A DNA stretch of 64,000 bases from Devosia sp. (GTDB lineage: Bacteria; Pseudomonadota; Alphaproteobacteria; Rhizobiales; Devosiaceae), in assembly GCA_017794705.1 (NCBI GenBank), contig CP051235.1, positions 1,055,010 to 1,119,009 of the forward strand. Reading direction: 5' to 3'. The notes below the pieces were generated by a model that saw only the letters and a list, made by a program, of their open reading frames with translations, was not told where the DNA came from and did no database searches. Position numbers and translations under genes: made by a program. Positions 1 through 7,779 of the stretch are shown piece by piece. Each line of letters starts with the position of its first letter. Within the stretch, counting starts at the first letter, position 1.

Positions 1-251
1 CCGATCGTATACTGGTTGATGCTCTCGATATAATCGTTGATCTGCACGATCTCGACATCAATGCCGTATTTTTCAGCCCAGGCATCCATGATACCGCTCG
101 TTTCCATATACCCCCATGGCATCCAGCCGACATAGATCGACCAGCAAACCTTGAACGAGGTCTTTTCCTGGGCCTGAGCAGGCGTGGCTATGGCAGCCCC
201 GGCCAGCAGCATGGCCGCCAAGGCGGTTGTCTTGAGCAAGTTGGAATTCAT
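1..251 (-). CDS. ABC transporter substrate-binding protein, urea carboxylase/guanidine type (partial)
   Basis: N-terminal 83 residues of a periplasmic solute-binding protein; the rest lies beyond the window edge. The ATG at 251 is preceded by AAGGAG about 9 bases upstream. Residues 1-27 form a Sec signal peptide (hydrophobic core, then ATPAQAQ). The mature start contains VCWSIYVGWMPWGY and VQINDYIESINQYT, which I recognise from binding proteins encoded beside urea carboxylase and its relatives. Many of those systems are now known to handle guanidine. The leader carries a guanidine-I riboswitch, so guanidine (or a guanidine-derived compound) is the likeliest substrate; this is inference. The permease and ATPase genes, and perhaps the carboxylase, should follow outside the window. 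Family call fairly sure; substrate less so. Confidence 0.85.
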   Translation of the reverse strand, partial: MNSNLLKTTALAAMLLAGAAIATPAQAQEKTSFKVCWSIYVGWMPWGYMETSGIMDAWAEKYGIDVEIVQINDYIESINQYTI

Positions 252-316
252 CAGACGCGTCTCCTTGTGTCGCCCGTCAGACCTTTGTGGTCGGCGGTTG
301 CGTTTCTGGAGGCTTC

Positions 317-356
317 TTGCGCACGCCCGGAAGACAGGTTTGTGCGCAACAAACCT
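317..356 (-). promoter_or_regulatory. Two mutually exclusive hairpins downstream of the guanidine aptamer (likely expression platform)
   Basis: Just after the aptamer the transcript can fold two ways. Hairpin A pairs AGGTTTGT (349-356) with ACAAACCT (336-343) around a 5-base loop. Hairpin B pairs TTGCGCAC (342-349) with GTGCGCAA (317-324) around a 17-base loop. Both stems are perfect 8-bp matches and share bases 342-349, so only one can form. Such bistable pairs are typical riboswitch switching elements. Neither is followed by a clear U-run, so the control may be translational or Rho-linked. Confidence 0.55.
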
Positions 357-363
357 CGTGCAG

Positions 364-490
364 TTGTCTCCCGGGATTTTGTCCCGCCGTGTCACCGGCC
401 CTTGTCGCGGCTTCGCGCCTGACCGGCTTGCATCTCTTGGACCAGACACCCCGAATGTCGTTGGGAGGAGCGGGGCCGGAACCCTAGATG
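364..490 (-). promoter_or_regulatory. Guanidine-I (ykkC) riboswitch aptamer
   Basis: Reading the minus strand, the conserved blocks of the ykkC/guanidine-I aptamer appear in order: CTAGGGTTCCGG (near 486-475), CTGGTCCAAGAGATGC (near 447-432), GGTGACACGG (near 396-387) and GGGACAAAATCCCGGGAGAC (near 385-366). The helix CGGGA/TCCCG flanking the AAAA segment and the closing GGGAGA are as in the family. It lies in the leader of the binding-protein gene starting at 251. These RNAs bind free guanidinium and usually turn on export or degradation genes. Confidence 0.93.
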
Positions 491-510
491 CGCTGCACGC
501 CGGACGACTC

Positions 511-525
511 GCAACAATCGTGCCA
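511..525 (-). promoter_or_regulatory. Sigma-54 (RpoN) promoter
   Basis: The minus strand reads TGGCACGATTGTTGC, matching the RpoN consensus TGGCACG-N4-TTGC with the required GG/GC spacing of ten bases. Transcription would start near 499, about nine bases before the riboswitch aptamer begins, so promoter and RNA element fit together as one leader. Nitrogen-limitation control (NtrC with RpoN) would suit a guanidine or urea nitrogen-scavenging operon. I did not find a clear NtrC dyad upstream. Confidence 0.75.
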
Positions 526-1123
526 AAGCGACGGATTGTCTAAGTTCACCTTAATTATCAACATATTGGATAGCTCTTGGGATTTGCATAGCCAATGAGC
601 AGCTTTCCGATTTGCTGGTTTATTGGGCATTTTTGGATTTGCAGCTTAAGTTTTGTGCGGACCCGCTCTGCTTTTGATTTGCGTTGGAGGTCGAACAAGC
701 GTCTCAGGACGTCAGCAGCCGCTCGGCCGGATACATTGTCAAAGATCCGCAGCAAGCCGTTGCCCCACAGCTCGGAGACCTATTGCAGTTCAATCCAGAT
801 CAACAACTTGCCCAGCAGGATCGAAAAGGTGGGCTCAAATCCGCCATTTCATGGCACCGTGGCACAATGCGGATCGCACTTGCTCAAAAAAGCGCACGCG
901 AAATCACCCCCTATGCGTCTGAAAATGCGTCCCAATTTGAGCTCTCAGACTGGCACAATTCTGGCACAATACTGGCACAGTGAGGGTCAAAATTGCCTGT
1001 TTTGGGCCTAATCTAGCGCTCGGGCTTGCGCTCGGCAGCTGCATTGTGTATTTCTCGTTAAGTGATTGTTTTTGATGAAAGTTTTTGGGCCGTCACTGGC
1101 AAAAAAGAGGGCCGAAATCGTGA
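526..1123. other. Gene-free stretch between the RpoN promoter and tRNA-Pro
   Basis: About 600 bases with no supportable coding sequence. The longest open frames (for example 595-1011 plus and 558-755 minus) overlap each other, lack convincing ribosome sites and resemble no family I know. The stretch is more AT-rich than the flanks between 540 and 660. The only structure noted is a short TGGCACAAT repeat cluster near 949-980. A decayed integrated element next to the tRNA is possible but not shown. Confidence 0.5.
949..980 (+). repeat. Three tandem 11-bp TGGCACA(A/G) repeats
   Basis: The sequence runs actggcacaat, tctggcacaat, actggcacag, giving three head-to-tail copies with an 11-base period. 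A fourth TGGCACAATG lies near 859-868. They sit about 145 bases upstream of tRNA-Pro. Function unknown; the 11-base phasing would put protein contacts on one helix face. Confidence 0.6.
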
Positions 1124-1200
1124 CGGAGTATAGCGCAGCCTGGTAGCGCACCTCGTTCGGGACGAGGGGGTCGGGTGTTCGAATCACCCTACTCCGACCA
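1124..1200 (+). tRNA. tRNA-Pro (anticodon CGG)
   Basis: A 77-base cloverleaf with a CGGAGTA/TACTCCG acceptor stem, D-arm GCGC...GCGC, anticodon stem CCTCG/CGAGG enclosing loop TTCGGGA with anticodon CGG at 1158-1160, T-arm GGGTG-TTCGAAT-CACCC, and an encoded CCA at the 3' end. It decodes CCG proline codons, which are common in this GC-rich genome. A terminator follows immediately. Confidence 0.97.
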
Positions 1201-1204
1201 AAAC

Positions 1205-1236
1205 AAAGGCCGGTCCTTGGGGACCGGCCTTTTTCG
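1205..1236 (+). terminator. Rho-independent terminator after tRNA-Pro
   Basis: A perfect 10-bp stem AGGCCGGTCC/GGACCGGCCT (1207-1216 and 1221-1230) with TTGG loop, followed by TTTT. It starts seven bases after the tRNA 3' end and also separates it from the convergent bioY gene. Confidence 0.9.
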
Positions 1237-1250
1237 TTTGACGCTGGACC

Positions 1251-1874
1251 TTATTGTTCGGTCTGGCGCGATTTCAGCAGTGCCCAGCCCCCGGCGACGG
1301 TCAGCGCCGCAAGGGCCATCTTCAAGCCGTCCCAAATCAGGAAGGGCTTGACGGCAATATCAAAGGCCGAGCCGAGAACATTGGCCTGATCGATCCAGGC
1401 GGCGCCACCGGACATGGCCACCAGCCAGCCATAACCGAGGACAAAGGAAATCGCGTCACCGGCGACCATCAGCGCGAACAGGGGCAGAATGGACTTCGAC
1501 AGCCCGCGGTCCGCGCCCCAGCCGATGACAAGGGCCATCAAAAGCCAGCCCACTATGAAGCCGAAGGTTGGCGAGAAGACGTAGGCCGCGCCGCCGCCGG
1601 AGGCGAAGACAGGCAAGCCGGAAAGCCCCTCGACGATGTAGAGCGCCACCGTGGCGACAGCAATGCGCCAGCCAAAGGCTGCTGCAAGAATGGCCACAAC
1701 CATGGACTGGAATGTCGCCGGGACCGGAATGAACGGGATGGCGATCTTGGCGGAAATGGTGAGAGCGATCGTGCCCAGAACGACCACGGCAATGTTCGTC
1801 AGGGTCTGCGCGCTGCGTCCCGCGGGAAGTAGACTGCCCAGCAAGGTGTTGGGGGTAGCGAAAAGGGTGCCCAT
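1251..1874 (-). CDS. bioY: Biotin transporter BioY
   Basis: A 207-residue inner-membrane protein with about six hydrophobic segments, the expected size of BioY, the substrate-binding S component of biotin ECF transporters. The family pattern is clear: IPFIPVPATFQSMVV near residues 46-60, followed by the glycine- and alanine-rich region LSGLPVFASGGG and FSPTFGFIVGW. No BioM/BioN genes adjoin it, so it works alone or with components encoded elsewhere. It is divergent from the metallo-hydrolase gene at 1939, with 64 bases between. I looked for a BioR box (TTATnnATAA type) in that gap and did not see one. Confidence 0.93.
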   Translation of the reverse strand: MGTLFATPNTLLGSLLPAGRSAQTLTNIAVVVLGTIALTISAKIAIPFIPVPATFQSMVVAILAAAFGWRIAVATVALYIVEGLSGLPVFASGGGAAYVFSPTFGFIVGWLLMALVIGWGADRGLSKSILPLFALMVAGDAISFVLGYGWLVAMSGGAAWIDQANVLGSAFDIAVKPFLIWDGLKMALAALTVAGGWALLKSRQTEQ

Positions 1875-1938
1875 GGCGATACGGTCCTTTAACCAGAAAT
1901 CTCAATTCTTTGAATATCGCCCCACCCCCCGGAGTGCA

Positions 1939-2889
1939 ATGGCCGACGACAAGAATGCCCAGTTGAGCGACCAGACGCACCCCGCATCTGAATTGCGTTT
2001 CGACACCGGCTTCACTGCGCAGCCGGGGAACGTTGTGGACCTTGCGCCCGGCGTGGCGCGCGTGGTGGCACCGAACGCAGGGCCTTACACCTTCACCGGT
2101 ACGAACACCTACCTGATCGGGACGGAACGGGTGTTCGTTCTGGATGCGGGACCGCAAAACGAGGCGCACCTGACCGCCGTCGAGCGGGCCATTGCTGGCC
2201 GGCCCGTTGAGGCGATTCTTCTGACGCACACGCATCGCGATCATTCCGATCTCGCCCGGCAAATGGGCAAGCTTTTCAATTCGCCCATCTGGTTTGGCGG
2301 AAAGCATCGGTTGTCGCGGCCACTGCACTGGCTGGAAATCAACGTGCTTGCCGGGTCCTGCGACTGGCAGTTGGAGCCCGATCGCGTTTTGGCCGATGGC
2401 GACAGGATCGCCGCCGGGGAAACCCGGCTGCAGGTCATCGAAACGCCGGGACATTGCGCCAATCACCTGAGCTTCGGGCTGGAGGGCACGGACTATCTTT
2501 TCTCAGGCGACCATGTCATGGGCTGGAATTCCACTCTTGTGGCGACACCGGACGGCGACATGGGCGCGTATTTCGCCTCGCTGGACAAATTGATCGACGC
2601 CCCCTGGGGTACTTATCTTCCGGGACATGGCGGTCCCATCATCGGTGCTCACCGATTCGCCACTGCGTTGAAGGCGCACAGGGAGATGCGGAACGGGCAG
2701 ATCGAAAAGGCCGTCGCGGAAGGTGCCCGGAAAATCGGCGCCATTGTCGACAAGCTCTATCCCGGTGTGCCGCCTGCCACCCGGCGCGCCGCGAAAATGA
2801 CTGTGCTGGCGCATGCCGAGTATCTGGGTGCGGCAGGCCGTCTCCGGCTGGACTGGCAGTGGGGGCGGGTCCGGGTCAGACCGGCGTGA
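1939..2889 (+). CDS. MBL-fold metallo-hydrolase (LACTB2-like)
   Basis: A 316-residue soluble metallo-beta-lactamase-fold hydrolase. The zinc-binding motif THTHRDHSD is at 96-104 (H97, H99, D101, H102); further ligands lie in TPGHCANHLSF, FSGDHVMGW and the late LPGHGGP. The C-terminal 60 residues form a winged-helix-like tail as in LACTB2-type proteins, which include endoribonucleases and glyoxalase-II-like thioesterases; the substrate cannot be read from sequence. The ATG at 1939 was chosen because GGAG lies just upstream, although the frame stays open much further 5' into bioY's antisense. It meets the convergent DUF1499 gene with no gap. Confidence 0.88.
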   Translation: MADDKNAQLSDQTHPASELRFDTGFTAQPGNVVDLAPGVARVVAPNAGPYTFTGTNTYLIGTERVFVLDAGPQNEAHLTAVERAIAGRPVEAILLTHTHRDHSDLARQMGKLFNSPIWFGGKHRLSRPLHWLEINVLAGSCDWQLEPDRVLADGDRIAAGETRLQVIETPGHCANHLSFGLEGTDYLFSGDHVMGWNSTLVATPDGDMGAYFASLDKLIDAPWGTYLPGHGGPIIGAHRFATALKAHREMRNGQIEKAVAEGARKIGAIVDKLYPGVPPATRRAAKMTVLAHAEYLGAAGRLRLDWQWGRVRVRPA

Positions 2890-3654
2890 TCAGTTGCCTG
2901 CAAGCGGATTGTCACGCCGCCAGGCGGAAACACGTTCGTCGAGGGTGAGCAGGAAGCTTTCGATTCGGCGCCCGTTTTCGCCCAGGTCAGACCAACCGGT
3001 TCCGGACCGGGAGCGCAAGGCGACCCGCGTGCCCTCGTCACCCGCGCCGATTGAAATGGACACTTCATCGCGCCAGCCTAGAAGCGTCATGGCGGTAGCA
3101 TTGATCTGGCCGGGCCTGGAGAGCTGCCCTGGCGCCCGGCGCATCCTGATGTCCCAACCGTTTTCCAGAACGATCTGCTCGGCAAGCGCGAACACCGTGT
3201 CGGCATTGAGCTGGTAGTTGCGGTTCACCGCGTTGGGGAAGGCGGCGATCACGGATTGCCGCAATTCACCCTCCGGCAGCGGACCGTCGACCAGTATCAG
3301 TTCGGGCGGCTCTTTCCAGTCAGTGGTGACGTCGATGACCGCCGGATAGCGGGAGAATTGTACGACGCCGTAGATCAAGGGTGTCAGGCAGATCAGGCCC
3401 AGCACAATGCCGGTTGTCGCCCTGCCCCAACCGCGGTCCCCCGTCATCCACAGTCTCAGGAATGCAATCAGTCCGGTAACGAGGGCGATCGCGGCAATGA
3501 AAAGCGCAAAACCGAGCGCTACGGCAAAAGTATCCGTGCTGATGCCGCGCGTTCGGTGCATCAGTGCCGGCAGTACCAGCAAGGGAACGGCGACGCTGCC
3601 AAAACGGCGCGACCAGATGGCCCATCGCGAGGTTCTGATGAGAATACGTATCAA
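2890..3654 (-). CDS. DUF1499 family membrane protein
   Basis: A 254-residue protein with three hydrophobic segments in its first 120 residues (around 20-34, 42-70 and 82-103), then a soluble DUF1499 domain containing YPAVIDVTTDW near 104 and RSRSGTGWSDLGEN near 218. The role of DUF1499 is unknown. The start appears to be TTG at 3654, with GAAGG about a dozen bases upstream; no good ATG exists nearby. It is the last gene of a minus-strand run with the M48 protease and YjgN-like protein, and meets the MBL gene convergently. Function not assignable. Confidence 0.8.
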   Translation of the reverse strand: MIRILIRTSRWAIWSRRFGSVAVPLLVLPALMHRTRGISTDTFAVALGFALFIAAIALVTGLIAFLRLWMTGDRGWGRATTGIVLGLICLTPLIYGVVQFSRYPAVIDVTTDWKEPPELILVDGPLPEGELRQSVIAAFPNAVNRNYQLNADTVFALAEQIVLENGWDIRMRRAPGQLSRPGQINATAMTLLGWRDEVSISIGAGDEGTRVALRSRSGTGWSDLGENGRRIESFLLTLDERVSAWRRDNPLAGN

Positions 3655-3701
3655 GCCACCCGGCCCTTCAGGTCAGTGTCTGGCAATCTGGGATGTCCCG
3701 T

Positions 3702-4856
3702 TCAACTTCTTGCAGGTGTGGACTTGGTTTTGGGCGGTTTGGTGTCCGCGCACATGGCCTTGATAGCCTGCCATTCATCGACAGAGAAGGCGGGTGGCAG
3801 GCCGGCATTATCCGGATCAAGATTTTGCAGCGCCTGCTGGCGTTCCGCGTTGAGCGGATGAGTGCTGAGCAGGGCCATGGCGCGGGAGAAACTGTCATCG
3901 TCTGAAATGCGTGCCAGCAATTCTGCGAACGCCGATGGGCGGAAGCCGATCCGTTGCGCAGCGGATGCTGCAAATGCATCCGCCTGCCGTTCGGAATCGC
4001 GGGAGAAACCGGAGTTGATTAGTGCCGACCCGACAGCCGCGGCGACCGATATTCCGGTTACATCCCCGAGCACAAACCCGACCAGTAATCCCGAACCGGC
4101 TGTTGAGATGATCGATTGCATGCCGTGTCGGTGGACCACGTGTCCCAGTTCGTGAGCGAGCACGCCGGCAAATTCATCGGGCGATTCCGTGATCTCCAGG
4201 AGGCCGCTGAAATAGTAGGCCCGTCCTCCCGGAAGGGCGAAGGCGTTGGGGATTGAGTTTCTCACCACCTGTACATTTGGCCGGAAAGGCGTGCCGGTTC
4301 CTTCGACAGCGGCTTCGGCAAACCGAGAGATCGCCTGATTGGCGAGGCTTTGCGGATCGGTGTCGCAGATTTCAAGCCCACCCTGCTCCGCCAGCGCCTC
4401 GGCGACCTGTTCGACAACAGCGTCGCCGAGGCGGGTTTCCGCATCCGCGGGTATCAGGGTGACAATCTGGTTTGACAGAAGGGGTACACCGTACAGGTAG
4501 ATGAGGATGACAGAGGCCAGTGCTCCGGTTGCCAGAGCCAGCACACGGAATTGCTTTCCACGTTCCCGGCGCTGGCGCTGCGATAGGAACGGCAGCCGCT
4601 TGCGGGCGTCGTCGGCAACGTCACGTCCCTTGAACACCAGCCTTTCCCCGGCCCGGCCCGTTTCGTGGGCGAGGCGCAATTCGTGCCGCGTTCCGGGCAA
4701 AGCGCGGGTTTCGCTCATGCGCCAAGAGCCGCGTTCCTTGCCGCTTGCGGGGTCAAGCAGAACGATGCGGCCGTTGGTTCCGGCACCCTCGAAACGGCAA
4801 TGCACATCGGCGGGATGCGCCACCTGTCCGTCATGATAGGTTGCCGCGATGGCCAT
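3702..4856 (-). CDS. M48 family metalloprotease, membrane-anchored
   Basis: A 384-residue zinc protease. The first 100 residues are a cytoplasmic basic region. One transmembrane helix lies at about 104-124, followed by the catalytic domain with HELGH at 235-239 and the third ligand in SERQADAFA, as in M48B (BepA/YfgC/LoiP-type) enzymes. Such proteases work in envelope protein quality control. The unusual N-terminal segment is not a signal peptide, so the topology differs from BepA: the catalytic domain should be periplasmic, held by an internal signal-anchor. Its ATG overlaps the stop of the YjgN-like gene (TGATG), so the two are translationally coupled. Confidence 0.9.
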   Translation of the reverse strand: MAIAATYHDGQVAHPADVHCRFEGAGTNGRIVLLDPASGKERGSWRMSETRALPGTRHELRLAHETGRAGERLVFKGRDVADDARKRLPFLSQRQRRERGKQFRVLALATGALASVILIYLYGVPLLSNQIVTLIPADAETRLGDAVVEQVAEALAEQGGLEICDTDPQSLANQAISRFAEAAVEGTGTPFRPNVQVVRNSIPNAFALPGGRAYYFSGLLEITESPDEFAGVLAHELGHVVHRHGMQSIISTAGSGLLVGFVLGDVTGISVAAAVGSALINSGFSRDSERQADAFAASAAQRIGFRPSAFAELLARISDDDSFSRAMALLSTHPLNAERQQALQNLDPDNAGLPPAFSVDEWQAIKAMCADTKPPKTKSTPARS

Positions 4857-6061
4857 CAGTAGGCTCCGACGTTCAGGGCGTCGGCCAGTCCCTCGCCGGC
4901 CAGCGGCGACTCGTTACCCTGGGCTCGTGCAGATTTGAGGTCCTCGGCGTTTTCGATCCGGGTCGAGCGGACCACCATGCGCCAGTAACCCAGCCCGATG
5001 ACTGTTTCGGCCAGCGCGCCGTAGGCGGCCAACAGGGCCAGATAAATCAGGCCGAGCCCCGCCACGTTGGCCCAGCCGAGTTGGGCAACCTGGGAAAGAT
5101 CCAGTTCCTGTTGTGCGAAAAGCGGCTCCATGATGCCGCTGAAGAACCACATGACAATGGCAACAAACAGTCCGCTGACGATGCTGAACAGCAGGGCGTA
5201 GAACAGGTACATCCAGATCAGCGAACGCGCCTTGATATGGACCTGCAGCTTCGATTTTCCCGCCGTGACAGAGGACAGAAACCGCGAAGTGAAGCGGGAC
5301 TTGAGGTGAACGAAAACCAGCCCGGCGACGATCAGGATCGGCACCGAGAGCAAAGCGCCAAACCCGACAGCCGCGTCTGGATCTCCGGCCTGCGCGACCA
5401 GCAAGGCAGCGGCCCCAACGCAGATCACAAGGATCAGGTAGTCGATGTAGAACGGCGCGGCCACGGTGCGCCAGCTTCCGGTGAAGCCGAATTGCCGGTC
5501 GCCATACCACGTATGCCGGTAGCGGTAACGCCAGAGACTGGCCGACATGAACGGGTAGGCCAGACCGAGGGTTGCGATAACGAGCAGGGTCCACAGAAAC
5601 CGGATGAGCGCATAGAGCCAGGCATTACCGGACTGGCCAAAGCGGATGCCGCGCCAGAATGTCCGGGTCAGGCGAAAGCGCCGGGCGCGGAAGCTCGCGA
5701 AACCTGCAAGGAAATAGAGAAATACGGCAGCCGCCAGATAGCCGTAAAGCGCGTACTCAGGCGTTTGCGTCGACAGGTAGAAGAACAGCACATAGAGCGG
5801 CAGGAAGAAAACGAGTGCGATAAGGAAGCCGACCAGCAGCTGCGTGGCCGTGCCGGAATATTCCAGCGCATCGCCATCGATTGCCGTGTGGCTCCAGTAG
5901 TAGCGCCGTTTGTCGGTCACCTGCCAGAAGCGGTAGATGCCGAGGGTGACAAGGATCAGGAAATAACCGGGCAGCAATACGCCAAGCAGGCCCCAGCGGT
6001 GGCCGGTAAAGCTTGCCGTGGCCACCTGGGGCTCGATTGCAGCTGTCTGCGTCCTGTCCAA
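4856..6061 (-). CDS. YjgN/DUF898 family membrane protein
   Basis: A 401-residue polytopic inner-membrane protein with about eight or nine hydrophobic segments. Family hallmarks are FTGHRWGLLGVLLPGYFL near the N terminus, TLGIYRFWQVTDKRRYYW soon after, and a second similar block FGFTGSWRTVA. The role of DUF898 is unknown. The stop overlaps the ATG of the M48 protease gene; the YjgN-plus-M48 pairing recurs in proteobacteria, suggesting that the two cooperate in envelope maintenance (inference). pdxH lies just upstream on the same strand, convergence point 22 bases away. Confidence 0.88.
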   Translation of the reverse strand: MDRTQTAAIEPQVATASFTGHRWGLLGVLLPGYFLILVTLGIYRFWQVTDKRRYYWSHTAIDGDALEYSGTATQLLVGFLIALVFFLPLYVLFFYLSTQTPEYALYGYLAAAVFLYFLAGFASFRARRFRLTRTFWRGIRFGQSGNAWLYALIRFLWTLLVIATLGLAYPFMSASLWRYRYRHTWYGDRQFGFTGSWRTVAAPFYIDYLILVICVGAAALLVAQAGDPDAAVGFGALLSVPILIVAGLVFVHLKSRFTSRFLSSVTAGKSKLQVHIKARSLIWMYLFYALLFSIVSGLFVAIVMWFFSGIMEPLFAQQELDLSQVAQLGWANVAGLGLIYLALLAAYGALAETVIGLGYWRMVVRSTRIENAEDLKSARAQGNESPLAGEGLADALNVGAY

Positions 6062-6082
6062 CGGCGTCCTCCAGTTGGATGA

Positions 6083-6721
6083 TCAGGGGTACAGCCGGCG
6101 GCTGGTCCATGGGCCGCCCGGATCATCCCGCGTGTAGGTGACGCGGTCATGCAGGCGGAACTCGCCGTTCTGCCAGAATTCGATCTGGACCGGTTCGATC
6201 CGGTAGCCGGACCAGTGCGGCGGGCGCGGCACATCGCGGCCCTCAAAGCGTTTTTCCAATTCTTCGACCCGGTCGACAAGTTGCCGGCGGGAAGCGAGCG
6301 ACTTTGACTGGTCCGACGCGTGCGCGCCGATCTGGGAACCGCGCGGGCGGGAGGCAAAATAGGTGTCCGATTCCTCGCCGCTGACAGGCACCACGGGACC
6401 GCGTACGCGCACCTGGCGGCGCAACGACTTCCAGTGAAACAGGAGAGCCGCAGCAGGGTGGGCCGCGAGTTCCTGCCCCTTGGCGCTGTGCGTGTTGGTG
6501 AAAAAGACAAAGCCTTTGCTGCTCAGACCGTTGAGCAGGACCATGCGCACGTCCGGCAAACCGTTAGCGTCGACCGTGGCCAGCGCCATGGCGTTTGGAT
6601 CGTTGATTTCCTCGACTTTTGCCGCTTCCAGCCAATGGCCAAAAAGCTCAAACGGATCAGGCCGTGCACTCTCATTTTCGGCGAAAAGCGCCAAGGTTGG
6701 CGAATCTTCAGCAATTGGCAC
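6083..6721 (-). CDS. pdxH: Pyridoxamine 5'-phosphate oxidase
   Basis: FMN-dependent enzyme that oxidises pyridoxine or pyridoxamine 5'-phosphate to PLP. Conserved blocks include NAMALATVDANGLPDVRMVLL, GFVFFTNTHSAKGQELAAHP, ALLFHWKSLRRQVRVRG and the C-terminal PPHWSGYRIEP and RLYP ending, all typical of PdxH. The open frame extends far upstream, but the chosen GTG at 6721 gives the usual 212 residues and has GGGAG eight bases before it. A GTG three codons earlier is the alternative. It is divergent from the J-domain gene at 6859. Confidence 0.92.
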   Translation of the reverse strand: MPIAEDSPTLALFAENESARPDPFELFGHWLEAAKVEEINDPNAMALATVDANGLPDVRMVLLNGLSSKGFVFFTNTHSAKGQELAAHPAAALLFHWKSLRRQVRVRGPVVPVSGEESDTYFASRPRGSQIGAHASDQSKSLASRRQLVDRVEELEKRFEGRDVPRPPHWSGYRIEPVQIEFWQNGEFRLHDRVTYTRDDPGGPWTSRRLYP

Positions 6722-6858
6722 TAGAATCACTCCCTGGCACGCACACCACCCGGCCCGGAAGGTCGATTTCGGCCAAATTCTGGACATTGCCGAGGGTGCT
6801 CGCCATATATGCCTGCGAAGAATCATGCTGGCAACAGCACCGGAGACTGTAAAGACAC

Positions 6859-7776
6859 ATGCGCGATCCTTATCAGGTATTGGGGGTGGCAAAGTCCGCA
6901 AGCGATCAGGAAATAAAGTCCGCATATCGCAAGCTGGCCAAGGCCTTTCACCCCGATCAGAACAAGGATGATCCCACTGCCCAGGCCAAGTTCGCCGAGG
7001 CGACGAACGCCTATGACCTGCTGTCAGACGCACAGAAACGGCAGGCGTTTGACCGCGGGGAAATAGACGCCGCAGGACAGCCCAAGATGGGCGGGTTCGA
7101 CTTTTCCGGCATGCGTGGCGGTGGTGCCCGTACTGCGGGCATCAACCCGGAGGACATACTCAAGGAGTTCATGGGTGGCTTTGGCGGCGCCCGAACGGCG
7201 CGCGGCCCGCAAACCGGTGCCGGTGGCTGGGATCCTTTCACCGGCGCAACCCAGCGCGCACCGGTCAAGGGCAAGGACTTCGAAGCGCCTATTATGGTGA
7301 CCCTTGAAGAAGTTCACCGGGCAGCGACCGTCCCATTGCGCCTGACCAACGGCAAGGTCTTGTCGGTCAAGCTACCCAAGGACGTTCAGGAAGGTCAGGT
7401 GGTGCGTCTACGCGGACAGGGCCAGCCCTCAACCATGGGTGGAGAACCCGGCGACGCGCTGATTGAAGTCAGGTTCAAGCGGCACAAGCATTTCCGGCGC
7501 GATGGAAAAGATCTGCGTGTCGAGGTGCCCATCACACTTGATGAGGCGGTTCTGGGTGGACGGGTCCGGGTACCAACGCTGGATGGTCCAGTGGACATCA
7601 ACCTCAAGCCGGGCGTCGACACTTCCAAGGCCATGCGCCTGAAGGACAAGGGCCTTCAGGGCTCCGGCGACCTGCTTGTCGGATTGCGTATCGTGCTGCC
7701 CAAAGAAGAAGACGAAGGGCTCAGCAGCCTCATGCGCTTCTGGCGCGAGCAAAAACCCTATTCGGTACGCGACTGA
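6859..7776 (+). CDS. DnaJ-class J-domain protein (CbpA-like)
   Basis: A 305-residue Hsp40 co-chaperone. The J domain fills residues 2-67 (RDPYQVLGVAKSASDQEIK...) with the HPD motif at 31-33 that stimulates DnaK. A Gly/Phe-rich linker with alternating glycines follows (about 70-125). Two C-terminal beta domains come next, beginning at VTLEEV and ending at LRIVLPK. There is no CxxCxGxG zinc finger, so it is a type II (CbpA-like) protein rather than DnaJ proper. It stands alone on the plus strand, divergent from pdxH and convergent with the Sua5-type gene. Confidence 0.92.
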   Translation: MRDPYQVLGVAKSASDQEIKSAYRKLAKAFHPDQNKDDPTAQAKFAEATNAYDLLSDAQKRQAFDRGEIDAAGQPKMGGFDFSGMRGGGARTAGINPEDILKEFMGGFGGARTARGPQTGAGGWDPFTGATQRAPVKGKDFEAPIMVTLEEVHRAATVPLRLTNGKVLSVKLPKDVQEGQVVRLRGQGQPSTMGGEPGDALIEVRFKRHKHFRRDGKDLRVEVPITLDEAVLGGRVRVPTLDGPVDINLKPGVDTSKAMRLKDKGLQGSGDLLVGLRIVLPKEEDEGLSSLMRFWREQKPYSVRD

Positions 7777-7779
7777 GGA

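Noticed and set aside
184-543. 119-residue open frame on the plus strand at the window start
   Set aside because: It is antisense to the binding-protein gene and the guanidine riboswitch, which explain the sequence fully.
558-755. 65-residue minus-strand frame near tRNA-Pro
   Set aside because: No ribosome site, no recognisable family, and it is contradicted by overlapping frames on the other strand.
595-1011. Possible decayed integrase beside tRNA-Pro
   Set aside because: No tyrosine-recombinase motifs found in any frame and no duplicated tRNA 3' end seen elsewhere in the window.
1651-1938. N-terminal extension of the MBL hydrolase
   Set aside because: It lies antisense to bioY; the ATG at 1939 has a ribosome site and starts just before the fold.
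1875-1938. BioR operator upstream of bioY
   Set aside because: No TTATnnATAA-type dyad could be found in the gap.
4745-6082. 445-residue plus-strand frame
   Set aside because: Shadow of the YjgN-like gene on the minus strand; composition is Gln/Arg/Asp-rich nonsense.
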